This document shows positions 1 to 9,247 of a DNA stretch of 48,322 nucleotides, one piece after another. Both the position numbers and the translations under genes were made by a program. Within the stretch, counting starts at the first letter, position 1. Each line of letters begins with the position of its first letter. The stretch is from Nostoc desertorum CM1-VF14. GTDB taxonomy: Bacteria > Cyanobacteriota > Cyanobacteriia > Cyanobacteriales > Nostocaceae. The stretch lies in contig JAHHHR010000057.1 of the NCBI GenBank assembly GCA_019359245.1, positions 1 to 48,322 on the forward strand, written 5' to 3'. The notes beneath the pieces are model-generated. The model did not search any database. It saw only the letters and a program-made list of their open reading frames with translations, and had not been told where the DNA came from.

Positions 1-127
1 CTCGCAAGAATCTCTTTGACCTTCGCCGTACCGCCGTTGTTCATAATCTTCATGTCCTTGCTAAAAATTTTACTCATCCTACTGAGCAGTCTGCTACTTC
101 ATCCTGATTACTGAATCGGTGTTCTAG
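1..127 (+). mobile_element. 3' end of an IS1182-type element, with the end of its transposase (stop at 105-107)
   Basis: This stretch matches the end of the complete IS1182-type copy at 24.1-25.9 kb with scattered substitutions. It encodes the last ~35 transposase residues (RKNLFDLRRTAVVHNL...) ending at TGA 105-107, then the terminal repeat GATTACTGAATCGGTGTT and CTAG at 124-127. The rest of the element lies outside the window. CTAG is probably the target duplication, because removing the complete copy at exactly CTAG restores an open frame in its host gene. The substitutions show it is a separate, diverged copy. It overlaps the 3' end of the ABC transporter gene on the other strand and supplies that gene's last codons. 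Confidence 0.9.
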
Positions 128-3004
128 TTGCCGAGCCATTAACTGGGCAAATAGTCCTTCAGTAGCAGCTAGCTGGTCGAAAGTTCCTTGTTGTACAACC
201 TGTCCTGCTTGAAGTACATAGATACGATGAGCGTTGCGGATGGTGCTAAGTCGATGAGCAATGACTATTCTAGTAACTTCTAACTTGTCTAAACTTTCAC
301 TAACAATTGCTTGGGTTCTGTTATCAAGGGCACTAGTAGCCTCATCAAATAGTAAAATGCGTGGTTTTAATACTAAAGCACGAGCAATCAATAATCGTTG
401 TCGCTGTCCCCCAGAAATATTACCACCTCCTTCACTAACCACAGTGTGCATTTGCATTGGCATGGCAGTGATATCATCAGCTAGCCCAGACATCCGTGCT
501 GCTTCCCAAGCTTCATCTAAAGTAATTTGAGCACCACCTGCAATATTCTCGAAAATGGAAGCTGAACTCAGTTGACCATTTTGCAAAACAACACCTAATT
601 GTCGGCGTACTGCATCCACGTCTAACCCACCCAGGTCTTGACCATCATAGTAAATACTACCAGTCTGCGGAGTTTCAAACCCTAGTAGTAGTCGGAATAA
701 AGTTGATTTACCACAGCCAGAGCCGCCCACAAAAGCAACAAACTCTCCCGGTTCGGCAGAAATAGTTACATCGTCCAGTATGAGAGGCCCATCGCTGCGA
801 TAACGAAAAATTACATGATTTACAGTAATTTTACCAACGAGTTTACCAGGGTCGGCTTTACTAATATCCACTTCTGGTATGGTCAACAAAATCGGCTGGG
901 TACGTTGCCACTGCGGCGTAATTTGCAAAATCTCTGTAACTGTATTACTTAAATCTGTAGTTCCCCGCATAAAGCTTTGAAAAGCTGTGTTAAAAGCTAA
1001 GAAAGTACCAAGGGATAATTCTATACCTCCTGTCGCTTGTGGAGTTTGCAGCAGTCTGATGGTAAACCAGAAGAGTAATCCAGAAGCTATTAAGGGCATG
1101 ATTGTGTTGAAAAATACAACAGCATCTTCCACTCGCTGGGTACTGAGTTCCAGCTTAATTTGCCGAGTGTAGTTTTTACTCCAAGAGGCAAAGGCTCGTT
1201 CTTCTGCTCCGGCAATATGCAGTTTAGAAATGCCATTGATAAGCTGCACAGTTTGACCAAAAATATTTCCCTGCACTTCCAGCAAAGGACGTACTTTGGA
1301 TAGCATAAGCATACCAGAGACTGTGGTTATAGCGATCGCAACCACTGCAACTGCAACTGCAATCAAGGCTAATCTGACGTTGTAGTAGAATAACTGGGCT
1401 AAATAAAATAGTGCGAATAAGCTACTAATTAAATTAATCAAAGTTCTACCACCCAGTTGACGGCGGATTGTACTCACTGATGTGATCCGCGAGAGTAAAT
1501 CTCCTGTGGCGTACTGTCGGAAAAAGGATACTGGCAAGTTGAGCAGCCGATCCCAAACACCAGCTTGAGTAGCAGCATCAGAAGCGGTTTCCATCCGCAA
1601 CAGCGCAAAACCCTGAGTCAGTTGGAATAAGGCTGTGCCGAAAGCCGCAACCAGCAATCCCAAACCGATTTGCAGCAGTAAAGAGCGATCACTATCTGGA
1701 ATTGCGTTATCGATAATAATTGCAGTGGCGTAGGGTGTAACCATCCCCAACAGGGTTACAGCAACACCAGTAAATAAAATTAGTAGTAAATCTTGCCCAT
1801 GTCCTTTAAGCGTGAACCGGAGTATATCAATAGCTTGGAGTGCTTTATCAGGTAATGAGCGATAAAACATATAGGCAACAGGAGCCAGGCTTTGAGCTAT
1901 CTGTTCATCCACTTTCAAACGGGTTTGCTCAATTGGATCAAAAATTTTATACTGGTTTGCAGATACTGGTAACAGTGCTACTGGCCGATTATCCTCATAA
2001 GTGTAAGCGATCAAGGGGCCTGAATCCTTTTGCCACCAAATATCTCGCAATAGCACTCGCCGCATTCGGATACGTGAAGCTCGGACAATGGCTTCTAATG
2101 GCTCCTTGACTCGCTTGAGGTTTTCTGAACGGGCTGGAGGGTGAATTTTCACACCCATAGCCCTACCTACCGCACCCGCAGCCACTAGTAGTGGAGTACC
2201 TTCTAAGAAAAAATCTCCATCTTGAGGACTCAAAGTTGATGCTAATTCTCCTAGAGCCTCGGCTGTAACTTGACGATTGAGGCGTTGGCGATCGCGCAAT
2301 CGCATTAGTTCTGCTTGGGCTTCTTGCTCATCTAGGAGAGAAATACATTGTAGAATCTGAGTATGCAGCTGAGATAATCCAGCCAGCAAGATATCTGGAT
2401 TTTGGATTGCGCTTGTAGTTTGGTTTGACAGTTGCACTCCCTCCATCGCTTCTAACCAAATTTGCTCTGTGAGCGGAATGGTTGCAGTAGCAGTGGTCAA
2501 AGTTAGCTCTTCAAATCCCAAAAAGCGCATCGTCCCTTGTTGAAGTTTGACCCAACAGATCGCACCTGTTTCTGGCTGGAAATTCTGACCAGCAATTAAC
2601 GAAAATCGCGCCTTTTCCTTAGTTTTTACTTGAATTGCTGGCGTGGTAACGTGGGAGAATAAGCTAGTCAGATGCAACAACCAAGTTTCTATCCAAGCGA
2701 TTGCTCTCGTATCTGCATTGGCAATTAACTCTCGGAAACATTCTTGATGTATATGTAGTAATTCAGCTTCCCCAATGGGTACTGCTAAAATCTGACGCTG
2801 CTGATTGTCAGCGAAAGTTCCAAAAAAAGCTTCCCCTTGACTCACACTAAATAAATAACGACGCGTCCCTTCGATAACACTATCTTTGACTGTGACAGCA
2901 AACAATGCCATAGAACCAGACTGAACGACCCAAACTCGTAATGGATCATCGAGTAGAATCGGTTCACTGCCATTAACTATATAAACTTGCCCCTGTATTA
3001 ACAT
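74..3004 (-). CDS. NHLM-type bacteriocin ABC transporter, second ATP-binding/permease subunit
   Basis: A 976-residue exporter half. The N-terminal ~390 residues are soluble and lack a C39 peptidase. A type-1 exporter membrane domain follows (~400-690), then a nucleotide-binding domain with Walker A GGSGCGKST near 761, signature SGGQRQR near 866 and Walker B ILLFDEATSALD near 885. This matches the second ABC protein of NHLM bacteriocin systems, which partners the C39-peptidase ABC protein encoded 25 bp upstream. The last residues (LEHRFSNQ and the tail after it) are encoded by the inverted end of an IS1182-type element, so the natural C-terminus has been replaced. The loss is probably only a few residues, since LMARQ is close to the usual end, so function may be kept. 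It is the last gene of the cluster in the direction of transcription. Confidence 0.92.
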   Translation of the reverse strand: MLIQGQVYIVNGSEPILLDDPLRVWVVQSGSMALFAVTVKDSVIEGTRRYLFSVSQGEAFFGTFADNQQRQILAVPIGEAELLHIHQECFRELIANADTRAIAWIETWLLHLTSLFSHVTTPAIQVKTKEKARFSLIAGQNFQPETGAICWVKLQQGTMRFLGFEELTLTTATATIPLTEQIWLEAMEGVQLSNQTTSAIQNPDILLAGLSQLHTQILQCISLLDEQEAQAELMRLRDRQRLNRQVTAEALGELASTLSPQDGDFFLEGTPLLVAAGAVGRAMGVKIHPPARSENLKRVKEPLEAIVRASRIRMRRVLLRDIWWQKDSGPLIAYTYEDNRPVALLPVSANQYKIFDPIEQTRLKVDEQIAQSLAPVAYMFYRSLPDKALQAIDILRFTLKGHGQDLLLILFTGVAVTLLGMVTPYATAIIIDNAIPDSDRSLLLQIGLGLLVAAFGTALFQLTQGFALLRMETASDAATQAGVWDRLLNLPVSFFRQYATGDLLSRITSVSTIRRQLGGRTLINLISSLFALFYLAQLFYYNVRLALIAVAVAVVAIAITTVSGMLMLSKVRPLLEVQGNIFGQTVQLINGISKLHIAGAEERAFASWSKNYTRQIKLELSTQRVEDAVVFFNTIMPLIASGLLFWFTIRLLQTPQATGGIELSLGTFLAFNTAFQSFMRGTTDLSNTVTEILQITPQWQRTQPILLTIPEVDISKADPGKLVGKITVNHVIFRYRSDGPLILDDVTISAEPGEFVAFVGGSGCGKSTLFRLLLGFETPQTGSIYYDGQDLGGLDVDAVRRQLGVVLQNGQLSSASIFENIAGGAQITLDEAWEAARMSGLADDITAMPMQMHTVVSEGGGNISGGQRQRLLIARALVLKPRILLFDEATSALDNRTQAIVSESLDKLEVTRIVIAHRLSTIRNAHRIYVLQAGQVVQQGTFDQLAATEGLFAQLMARQLEHRFSNQDEVADCSVG

Positions 3005-3029
3005 TTTATACTTGTTTACTGATAACTGT

Positions 3030-5324
3030 TTACTGATTACTGATTAAGCGAGAGTAGAAACCCTCAACCTGCCGTAATTCTTGGTGAGTGCCTCGTTGAA
3101 CTATCTTTCCTCGTTCTAAGACAATGATTTGATCGCAGTCTCGGATGGTACTTAATCGGTGAGCGACAATTATGCAAGTACATCCCCGACGACGGAGATT
3201 TTGGTCAATAATTTTTTCAGCCTCGGCATCTAGGGCACTAGTGGCTTCATCCATAATCAGGATAGAAGGGTTATTTACTAAAGCGCGTGCAATCTCTAGG
3301 CGTTGTCGCTGACCACCACTTAAATTAGCAGCACCTTCTATGAGTTCGCTATCAAATCCACCAGACATAGATAAAATTACATCAGCGATCGCTGCATCTT
3401 CGCAAGCCCGTAAGAGGTTTTTATCTGTTACAGTTGTATCCCAAAGAGTCAAATTGTCTCTGATTGTGCCACCAAACAGGAGAATATCCTGCTCTACCAT
3501 CCCCACAGAGTTAGTTAATAGTTGCACAGGAATTTGTTCTCTCGGTTTCCCATCAAAGTAAATTTCACCAGCCCAAGGTTGATAAAGCCCACTAACTACT
3601 TTGGCAATGGTAGATTTGCCAGAACCGCTTCCACCAACAAAAGCTACTCGCTGTCCTGGTTTAATTGAGAGATTAAAATTTTCAATTAATGGTGGTTCTA
3701 GACGGCTATAGCCAAATGTGACGTTTCGCAACTCCACATACCCCTGTAATTTAGGAGCAAGATAAGAAGATAACGAGGATGAGGAAGACAAGGAAGAATT
3801 TACACCCCCTGCTCCCCTGCTCCCCTGCTCCCCTACTTCCCCTATACCCCCTGCTCCCCTGCTCACTCCCTCTCCAATAGGATTATCCAATACATCATCG
3901 AGGCGAACCAAATTCCCTTCTAATTCCTGAAGGGTAGTTCCAAAGTTGACGAGATTATTTACAGGCTGTTGAAAATTGAGCATCAAGCCTTGAAAGGCGA
4001 TGAGCATCCCGATGCTGAGATGACCATCCATGACTCGTAAACCGCCAACAACCAACAAAAACATGGCAGAGAGCGCAGATAGGAGCATGGGTAAGACTGA
4101 AAATGTCTGATTTGATACCCCTAATTCTTGCTGAGAATTGATAGCTTTGGTGTAATAACCTGACCACCGTGAAAAGAAATCTGATTCTAACCCTGATGCT
4201 TTGAGTGTTTCTATACTCTGGAGAGCGGCAATTGATACACCAGCAACTTTACCATATTCTTGGATCAATCGTTGATTCGCATCTATGCGTTGTCGAGAAA
4301 TTGTCTGTAATGTGAGGACGTTGACACCAGCAAAGCTGACTACAATCAAAGTCAGTACCCAGTCATATTGCACCATGACTAGAGCATAAAAAAGTACCAT
4401 GACTGTATCAATAATTGTCGTTGCCAACTTTCCTGATAAAACATCGGCGACTTCATCGTTAAGAGTGGTGCGGTTACTGATTTCTCCAGCGAATCGTTGA
4501 GCGTAAAAGCCCACAGGTAAACGCAGAATGTGCCAGAGAAAGCGGCTAGACATACCTACAGACAGTTTAATTTTGAGTCGGCGTAGGTAGCGTAAGCGTA
4601 GTAAAGTTAGCGACCCTTGAAGTATAGCAGCGATCGCCATTGCCAAAAGTAAAGGACGCAACCATAAATGTCGCCCCTGCACTAGAATATCATCGACAAA
4701 TACCTGACTAAACACGGGTACTACCAACCCAACCATAGTCAAGAAAAATCCGGCTATGATGCAATAAGCTAAAGCACCCTCAGCACCACGTAATCGTGAA
4801 CCCAGGGATAAAATCATGCTGGGTTTGCGACCACCTTTTTTGAACTCTGTGCTTGGTTGGAATACCAGCACTACTCCGGTATAGCCTTCGTCAAACTCTT
4901 GTAAAGATACATGACGTGGCCCTGTACCGGGGTCATTGAGATAAACTCGCTGTTTGCGAAAACCCTCCACGACGAGGAAATGGTTGAAGTTCCAGAAGAC
5001 AATATAAGGAGGGCGTAGTTCTTGAAGTTGCTTGAGTTCCTTTTTAAAGCCTTTAGCTTCGAGTCCATAGTTTTTGGCAGCTTTGAGGACATTAGATGCC
5101 TTAGAGCCATCGCGGGAAACTCCGCAATCTCTTCGCAGTTGTGGTAGTGGTACAATTCGACCGTAGTAACCGAGAATAATTCCCAAAGCAGCAGCACCAC
5201 ACTCTACTGCTTCCATCTGTAAGAGAGTAGGCGTTTTTACCCGAATGCTTCTGCGTGGCAATAGTTTTTGTAAGTACTGCCAAGGATTAATCGGTGTGGC
5301 TAAGGTAGAGTTAATAGATACCAC
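3030..5324 (-). CDS. NHLM-type peptidase-containing ABC transporter (C39 peptidase, membrane domain, NBD)
   Basis: A 764-residue bifunctional leader peptidase/exporter. The N-terminal C39 domain shows the oxyanion Gln36 and Cys42 (QMEAVEC), His115 (FNHFLVVEG) and Asp131 (LNDP). This is a complete papain-like catalytic set for cutting after double-glycine leaders. A six-helix membrane domain follows (~170-450), then an NBD with Walker A GGSGSGKST near 563, LSGGQRQRLE and IMDEATSALD. It should cleave the Nif11- and NHLP-type leaders in this cluster and export the cores. The start overlaps the HlyD stop by 14 bp, which indicates translational coupling. A short-repeat block (3805-3865) is inserted in frame in the linker before the NBD and adds a Gly/Ser-rich stretch at residues ~485-511. 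Confidence 0.95.
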   Translation of the reverse strand: MVSINSTLATPINPWQYLQKLLPRRSIRVKTPTLLQMEAVECGAAALGIILGYYGRIVPLPQLRRDCGVSRDGSKASNVLKAAKNYGLEAKGFKKELKQLQELRPPYIVFWNFNHFLVVEGFRKQRVYLNDPGTGPRHVSLQEFDEGYTGVVLVFQPSTEFKKGGRKPSMILSLGSRLRGAEGALAYCIIAGFFLTMVGLVVPVFSQVFVDDILVQGRHLWLRPLLLAMAIAAILQGSLTLLRLRYLRRLKIKLSVGMSSRFLWHILRLPVGFYAQRFAGEISNRTTLNDEVADVLSGKLATTIIDTVMVLFYALVMVQYDWVLTLIVVSFAGVNVLTLQTISRQRIDANQRLIQEYGKVAGVSIAALQSIETLKASGLESDFFSRWSGYYTKAINSQQELGVSNQTFSVLPMLLSALSAMFLLVVGGLRVMDGHLSIGMLIAFQGLMLNFQQPVNNLVNFGTTLQELEGNLVRLDDVLDNPIGEGVSRGAGGIGEVGEQGSRGAGGVNSSLSSSSSLSSYLAPKLQGYVELRNVTFGYSRLEPPLIENFNLSIKPGQRVAFVGGSGSGKSTIAKVVSGLYQPWAGEIYFDGKPREQIPVQLLTNSVGMVEQDILLFGGTIRDNLTLWDTTVTDKNLLRACEDAAIADVILSMSGGFDSELIEGAANLSGGQRQRLEIARALVNNPSILIMDEATSALDAEAEKIIDQNLRRRGCTCIIVAHRLSTIRDCDQIIVLERGKIVQRGTHQELRQVEGFYSRLISNQ
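3805..3865. repeat. Short tandem repeat block (GCTCCCCT units) inside a coding region
   Basis: Repeated GCTCCCCT/GCTCCCCTGC units with degenerate copies are read on the minus strand as the Gly/Arg/Ser-rich segment of the C39 ABC transporter linker. The same unit forms hairpin arms in intergenic repeats at 19.96-20.05 kb and 21.03-21.11 kb. That makes it a mobile or amplifying repeat of this genome rather than part of the transporter family. The frame is kept. Confidence 0.85.
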
Positions 5325-6759
5325 TGACAGACCTCAAAATTGGTAAAACGAAGGTGATAGGAGCGCGTTCTTCCACCTTGACTCGTACAACAGTGGTAGT
5401 TCCAGAAGAGATTTTCATGTGTGGCCCGGTGGAAGAAGACCACTTATAGCCGCTAGGTGTGTTGCTATCTAAATAGAGGTCAGAGAATACTTGTATCAAA
5501 CCCTCTTGTTTTTCAGATATTAAAGCTTCTACTACTTCTGAATTGCCTACCTCGGAGGCAGCTGCCTCTTTTGTAATTGGAAAGCGCGAGATGTTGGTCA
5601 CATTACCCACAATGCCGCCAAAGCGTTCTCGTTTGACGGTTTGGGGAGTAATTTGTATCGTCATCCCAGGTTGAATTTTTTTGCCCTCTGCCACTGGAAA
5701 ATAGGTAACACCAACTAACTTACTTCGAGGATTTTCTGCTTCTATAGTTGCCAAGCGAGTACCAGCATTAATAACCTGTCCTGGTGTGAGGGTAATTTCT
5801 AAAATGCGTCCGCTATATTGGCTAATAATTTGGCTATTATCGCCTAATTGTAGTTCAAGTTTGGCAATTTCTCGTTTGACTTCTTGAATCTCTTTTTTTC
5901 GGTTAGTAGCATCTACTAAGTCTTGTTGAGCCGCAGCAGCTTGTTTACTATCTAGTTCTTTAAGTTGAGCTTGCAGGTCAGAAATGGTACTGAGATTTTG
6001 CCGATAATCTTTTTCTGTTTCGGTTTCCTTTAAATCTAATTCTTTGAGTTGATTTTGGATGTCTGCAATTTTTTCCAAGTTCTCCAGGTATTCTTGCTCT
6101 GCTTTGAGAGCTTCATCACCGGAAATTGCTCCTTCTTTTTTGAATAGTTGCTTGCGAATTTCCATTCTCTGCAAGAAAACGGGAGCCAGGGCTTGGGCTT
6201 GCCGTAGACGTTCTTGCAAGCCTTGGCGTTGCTGGCCAATAGAGGTATTGCCTTTGGTTTTCAACAGAGGCGTTATAGCTTGCAGTTCCAGTATACGTTG
6301 TTGAAGATAATAGCGTTGTTGTTGTTGCGATCGCTGCTCTTGTTGAAATCTTTGCCCTTGCAATGAGCCAACAGCTTTATCTTGTGATTCTAGTTCCGTT
6401 AATTTAACTCGCTGCTGTTGCAATTGCTTGCGGAGTTCAGCTTGGTCAATGGTTGCGAGTACTTGCCCTTTTTTAATGACATCTCCTACTTTGATATTCA
6501 GAGCCACTAACTGTCCCGCGCTTTTTGATTGCAATGGTACAACATTGCTGGGGTAAATCAATACACCTCTACCCTCAACGGTGATAGGGATGCGTCCATA
6601 AATGCTCCAGATAACAGCTACCCCCACAATCGAACCTAAAGCAACAAGAGGTAGCCAGCTTTTAGGGTTGACCACTTGCATCAGTTGGTCTAACCTTTCA
6701 GGAGAAGATAGACGCTCTAGGGATTCTTTACGGAATAGGCTTTGCTTTTGGTCTAACAT
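5311..6759 (-). CDS. HlyD-family secretion adaptor of the NHLM bacteriocin exporter
   Basis: A 482-residue membrane-fusion protein. One transmembrane helix lies near residues 35-55 (LPLVALGSIVGVAVIWSIYG), followed by a biotinyl-lipoyl-like half motif (VVPLQSKSAGQLVALNIKVGD in part). A long Gln/Glu/Lys-rich coiled coil spans ~105-300, then the second lipoyl half (ISQYSGRILEITLTPGQVI) and a beta-barrel tail. It would link the inner-membrane ABC pair to the outer envelope. The next gene in the operon overlaps it (C39 ABC protein). The gene before it ends 6 bp upstream, so they are probably co-transcribed. Confidence 0.92.
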   Translation of the reverse strand: MLDQKQSLFRKESLERLSSPERLDQLMQVVNPKSWLPLVALGSIVGVAVIWSIYGRIPITVEGRGVLIYPSNVVPLQSKSAGQLVALNIKVGDVIKKGQVLATIDQAELRKQLQQQRVKLTELESQDKAVGSLQGQRFQQEQRSQQQQRYYLQQRILELQAITPLLKTKGNTSIGQQRQGLQERLRQAQALAPVFLQRMEIRKQLFKKEGAISGDEALKAEQEYLENLEKIADIQNQLKELDLKETETEKDYRQNLSTISDLQAQLKELDSKQAAAAQQDLVDATNRKKEIQEVKREIAKLELQLGDNSQIISQYSGRILEITLTPGQVINAGTRLATIEAENPRSKLVGVTYFPVAEGKKIQPGMTIQITPQTVKRERFGGIVGNVTNISRFPITKEAAASEVGNSEVVEALISEKQEGLIQVFSDLYLDSNTPSGYKWSSSTGPHMKISSGTTTVVRVKVEERAPITFVLPILRSVSGIY

Positions 6760-6765
6760 TTTTCG

Positions 6766-7872
6766 TTAAGTTGACAATACCTTCCCAGGCTTAGGATTGT
6801 TGAATGTGTCTGGCTGCTGTATCATTTCAGTGTTGACACTATTGCAAAGTAAATAATAAAACTTTCGTGGCAAGTACTCCCAAGTAGCCGCTTTATTGGC
6901 AACTTCCTGCTTCAGCAACCTAGAATCTGGCAAATCAAGCTCATCGCATAAGGCGACTAAATCAATAACGGTTGCGTACCAAAGCAATGGTGTATCAGAA
7001 CGTCCCTCACCAAGGAAGTAGGATGCTAGTTCAAGAAAAGCGGCAACATCGTTATTTACGAATGCCTGCTTTACAAGCAACCATGCGTGAGCACGCGAGT
7101 GGTAGTGGGAGCTACTATTAGCTTGTAACTGCAAGTGAGAGCAGGCAACTACAAACAAATCACAAGCAAGCTGACGGTTTCTCCCTGCTAAGATAATAGC
7201 GATCTCATTAGTTACTTGAGCAAACATTGCAGCAACAAGCTCTGGAGATTGACGTTTAACACGCTCGTAACCCCAAGAACCTGGTATTGGCAAAAGCTCC
7301 AATTCTCCATCAAGATAGTTGAGAATTTGACAAGCAAGCTCAATAGCACGCTCCAGATGCATACACCGTGCATCGATGCGTACAAGATTATGAACAAGTT
7401 GAATGCGATGAAGAACAAGGGGTTCGTACCCATGTTCTTCCTCCAAAGCGATATCAATCGCTAATGCCTCAAAAGTTCGGCTACGAGCTTGTTCAAAATC
7501 GCCACGACGATAATCAAGATAAGCTTCTGCTTGGCACAGATAAGATTTGTAAAGCAAGCTACCCTCAGCCGAAAACTCATACCGTTGAAGAGGCATACGC
7601 GCCACTGCAAAGAATCGTTCAGCCGCGCTGAAGTTCTCTTGACGGGTAGCAATTAAACCTCTAGTACGGGCATTTTCAAACCTACGTATGAGTAGCTGGT
7701 CTATCAGTGGTAAACGCGTTTCAGGAAGTGTTTGCAGTTCCTTCACGAGTGAGCCACTAGGGTTATTTGTGATTTGGTCTGTACTTGCACAGGCTCGTCG
7801 GAAACTTTTTAATGTAGTTTGCAGCAGTTCCTTGCACAACTTAGTCATGAGCTGGAGTGTCCTAATACACAC
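6766..7872 (-). CDS. Alpha-helical (TPR-like) protein of the bacteriocin cluster, function unknown
   Basis: 368 residues, not recognised as an enzyme. The central ~250 residues are runs of amphipathic helices with TPR-like spacing (for example AERFFAVARMPLQRYEFSAE, and repeated A/L/Y positions in CQAEAYLDYRRGDFEQARSR). This suggests an alpha-solenoid protein-binding scaffold. There is no signal peptide or membrane helix, so it is probably cytoplasmic. It sits 6 bp before the HlyD gene and about 40 bp after the 357-residue gene, so it belongs to the biosynthesis/export operon. A partner-presentation role, for precursor or exporter assembly, is inference. A start at the internal Met9 is also possible; no strong Shine-Dalgarno decides it. 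Confidence 0.75.
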   Translation of the reverse strand: MCIRTLQLMTKLCKELLQTTLKSFRRACASTDQITNNPSGSLVKELQTLPETRLPLIDQLLIRRFENARTRGLIATRQENFSAAERFFAVARMPLQRYEFSAEGSLLYKSYLCQAEAYLDYRRGDFEQARSRTFEALAIDIALEEEHGYEPLVLHRIQLVHNLVRIDARCMHLERAIELACQILNYLDGELELLPIPGSWGYERVKRQSPELVAAMFAQVTNEIAIILAGRNRQLACDLFVVACSHLQLQANSSSHYHSRAHAWLLVKQAFVNNDVAAFLELASYFLGEGRSDTPLLWYATVIDLVALCDELDLPDSRLLKQEVANKAATWEYLPRKFYYLLCNSVNTEMIQQPDTFNNPKPGKVLST

Positions 7873-7915
7873 TGTCCTATCTTGAGAATATTTGCTATAA
7901 AAATTCTTGAAGGTG

Positions 7916-8989
7916 TCACTTGAAGGAGTTAGCTGTCTGTAATTCTTTTCTGCTTAAAGAACTAGCATCAACCCAATTATGTAAAATTGCCAAATATACC
8001 TTGGCTTCTATAGAAATGTCAGGTTGGTAGACAATTTTTATATGGCTAATGTTTCTAGTAAAAGTGCTGAATGCCCTAGTACCTAAAAAAGTGTTTCCCC
8101 AAGCTAGATTTTGAGGCCAAATTTCTGGTTGAGAAGCTTTTTGACAAAAACCAGACCAAGCGAGGATGGCATTTCGTTTGGCTGGAGTACATAATCCTAT
8201 GTCAACTAAATAATCTAAAAATAGTTGCCATCGAGGTTCGTACTTAGGGGATTTGCACTCAAGATGGCATTCTAAGCCGATTGTAGGTAGAACGGTTTCT
8301 CCCACATCACAGTTTAAGCCGATGGAATCTACACAGTTTTCTAGATTAGAGATAAGAGTTTGCAGTGTATTTATTGAATGTGTCCAGCCAATTTTCACCA
8401 AGTAATCTGGCAACTGCTTTGGGGCTATATTATCTATTACTAGTCTGACTGACTGATCGGAGCGAGACAGCATTGCCCCAATATATCTGATACATGCTTT
8501 AGAGGGTAAGGAGTCGATACTAAGCCGCAGGTTTGACTCGAAACGCGAGGAAATCGGATGGTTAAGTAGCCTGGAAACCATTTCTATCAGTTCATCAGTC
8601 TGATTAACAGTTTGATTTAGAGTAAAGAAAATACAGGGAACTGGCACGTGCAAGGGTGGCCCATCTACATCAAATTCCAGCCAGATACTTTTGATTCTTT
8701 GATGCAGGAAAGATTGTGAATCAGTCCACTCTCGATAGATTTGCTGGAAGGCTTGCCACGTGGGATGAATCAAAAATGATTTTGGTAGAGTTAGAGTAGT
8801 GGGTAACAAATTGACTTCAAAATCCACTCTAGATTGCTCAGTCCCTAGTCGGCACTCAAGTGTGCTAAGAGACAAGGGGGGTAAGATTTTAGCTAAAGAG
8901 CGAATGTGTGATAATGCTTCGGGAGAAACTAACTCAGAACGAAGGTGAGGAATAACAACTTTAAGGTAATCGTCTAATGTACAGTTCAT
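7916..8989 (-). CDS. Uncharacterised 357-residue protein next to the radical SAM gene
   Basis: No family is recognised with confidence. The protein is soluble, with mixed beta/alpha segments, and shows short blocks that look conserved: LEFDVDGPPLHVPVPCIFF (~100-120), RLVIDNIAPKQLPDYL (~180-197) and RWQLFLDYLVDIGLCTPAKR (~255-275). An AGGAGG Shine-Dalgarno lies 7 bases before the ATG. The gene sits between the radical SAM gene and the solenoid gene in the same direction, so it is probably a maturation partner or tailoring enzyme of the peptide pathway. An alpha/beta-barrel prenyltransferase was considered, but no diagnostic motif is visible. Confidence 0.7.
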   Translation of the reverse strand: MNCTLDDYLKVVIPHLRSELVSPEALSHIRSLAKILPPLSLSTLECRLGTEQSRVDFEVNLLPTTLTLPKSFLIHPTWQAFQQIYREWTDSQSFLHQRIKSIWLEFDVDGPPLHVPVPCIFFTLNQTVNQTDELIEMVSRLLNHPISSRFESNLRLSIDSLPSKACIRYIGAMLSRSDQSVRLVIDNIAPKQLPDYLVKIGWTHSINTLQTLISNLENCVDSIGLNCDVGETVLPTIGLECHLECKSPKYEPRWQLFLDYLVDIGLCTPAKRNAILAWSGFCQKASQPEIWPQNLAWGNTFLGTRAFSTFTRNISHIKIVYQPDISIEAKVYLAILHNWVDASSLSRKELQTANSFK

Positions 8990-9211
8990 TAATTATCCTC
9001 CTTTGGTTAGAAGAGCCACTCAAATTTTTTAGTGCAATTTCAACAGCTTTTAAACAACTTTGTCGGTAAGTTTCCAGTGCATACTGAAGTAAGCTGGCAA
9101 TAAGAGTTAGGATTGGCAAAAAGGGCGTACTGAACCCTGCCTTAGTATAGAAATCACCTTTGTGGAGATTATTGAAAGCCTCATTAGCAGAAAGCTTTTA
9201 GTCAACCAATA
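8961..9211 (-). other. Open frame without a clear start, possible decayed small gene
   Basis: Between the radical SAM gene and the 357-residue gene, the minus strand is open for ~83 codons. It reads ANEAFNNLHKGDFYTKAGF, then a hydrophobic stretch, then ALETYRQSCLKAVEIALKN, and runs 29 bp into the next gene. It has no ATG or GTG; a TTG occurs only mid-frame. The composition looks protein-like with an amphipathic C-terminal helix. It could be the remnant of a small gene or a chance open frame. Confidence 0.25.
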
Positions 9212-9247
9212 CTTATCCCTAGCCAATTGGCAACGAGCTTTTTTGTT

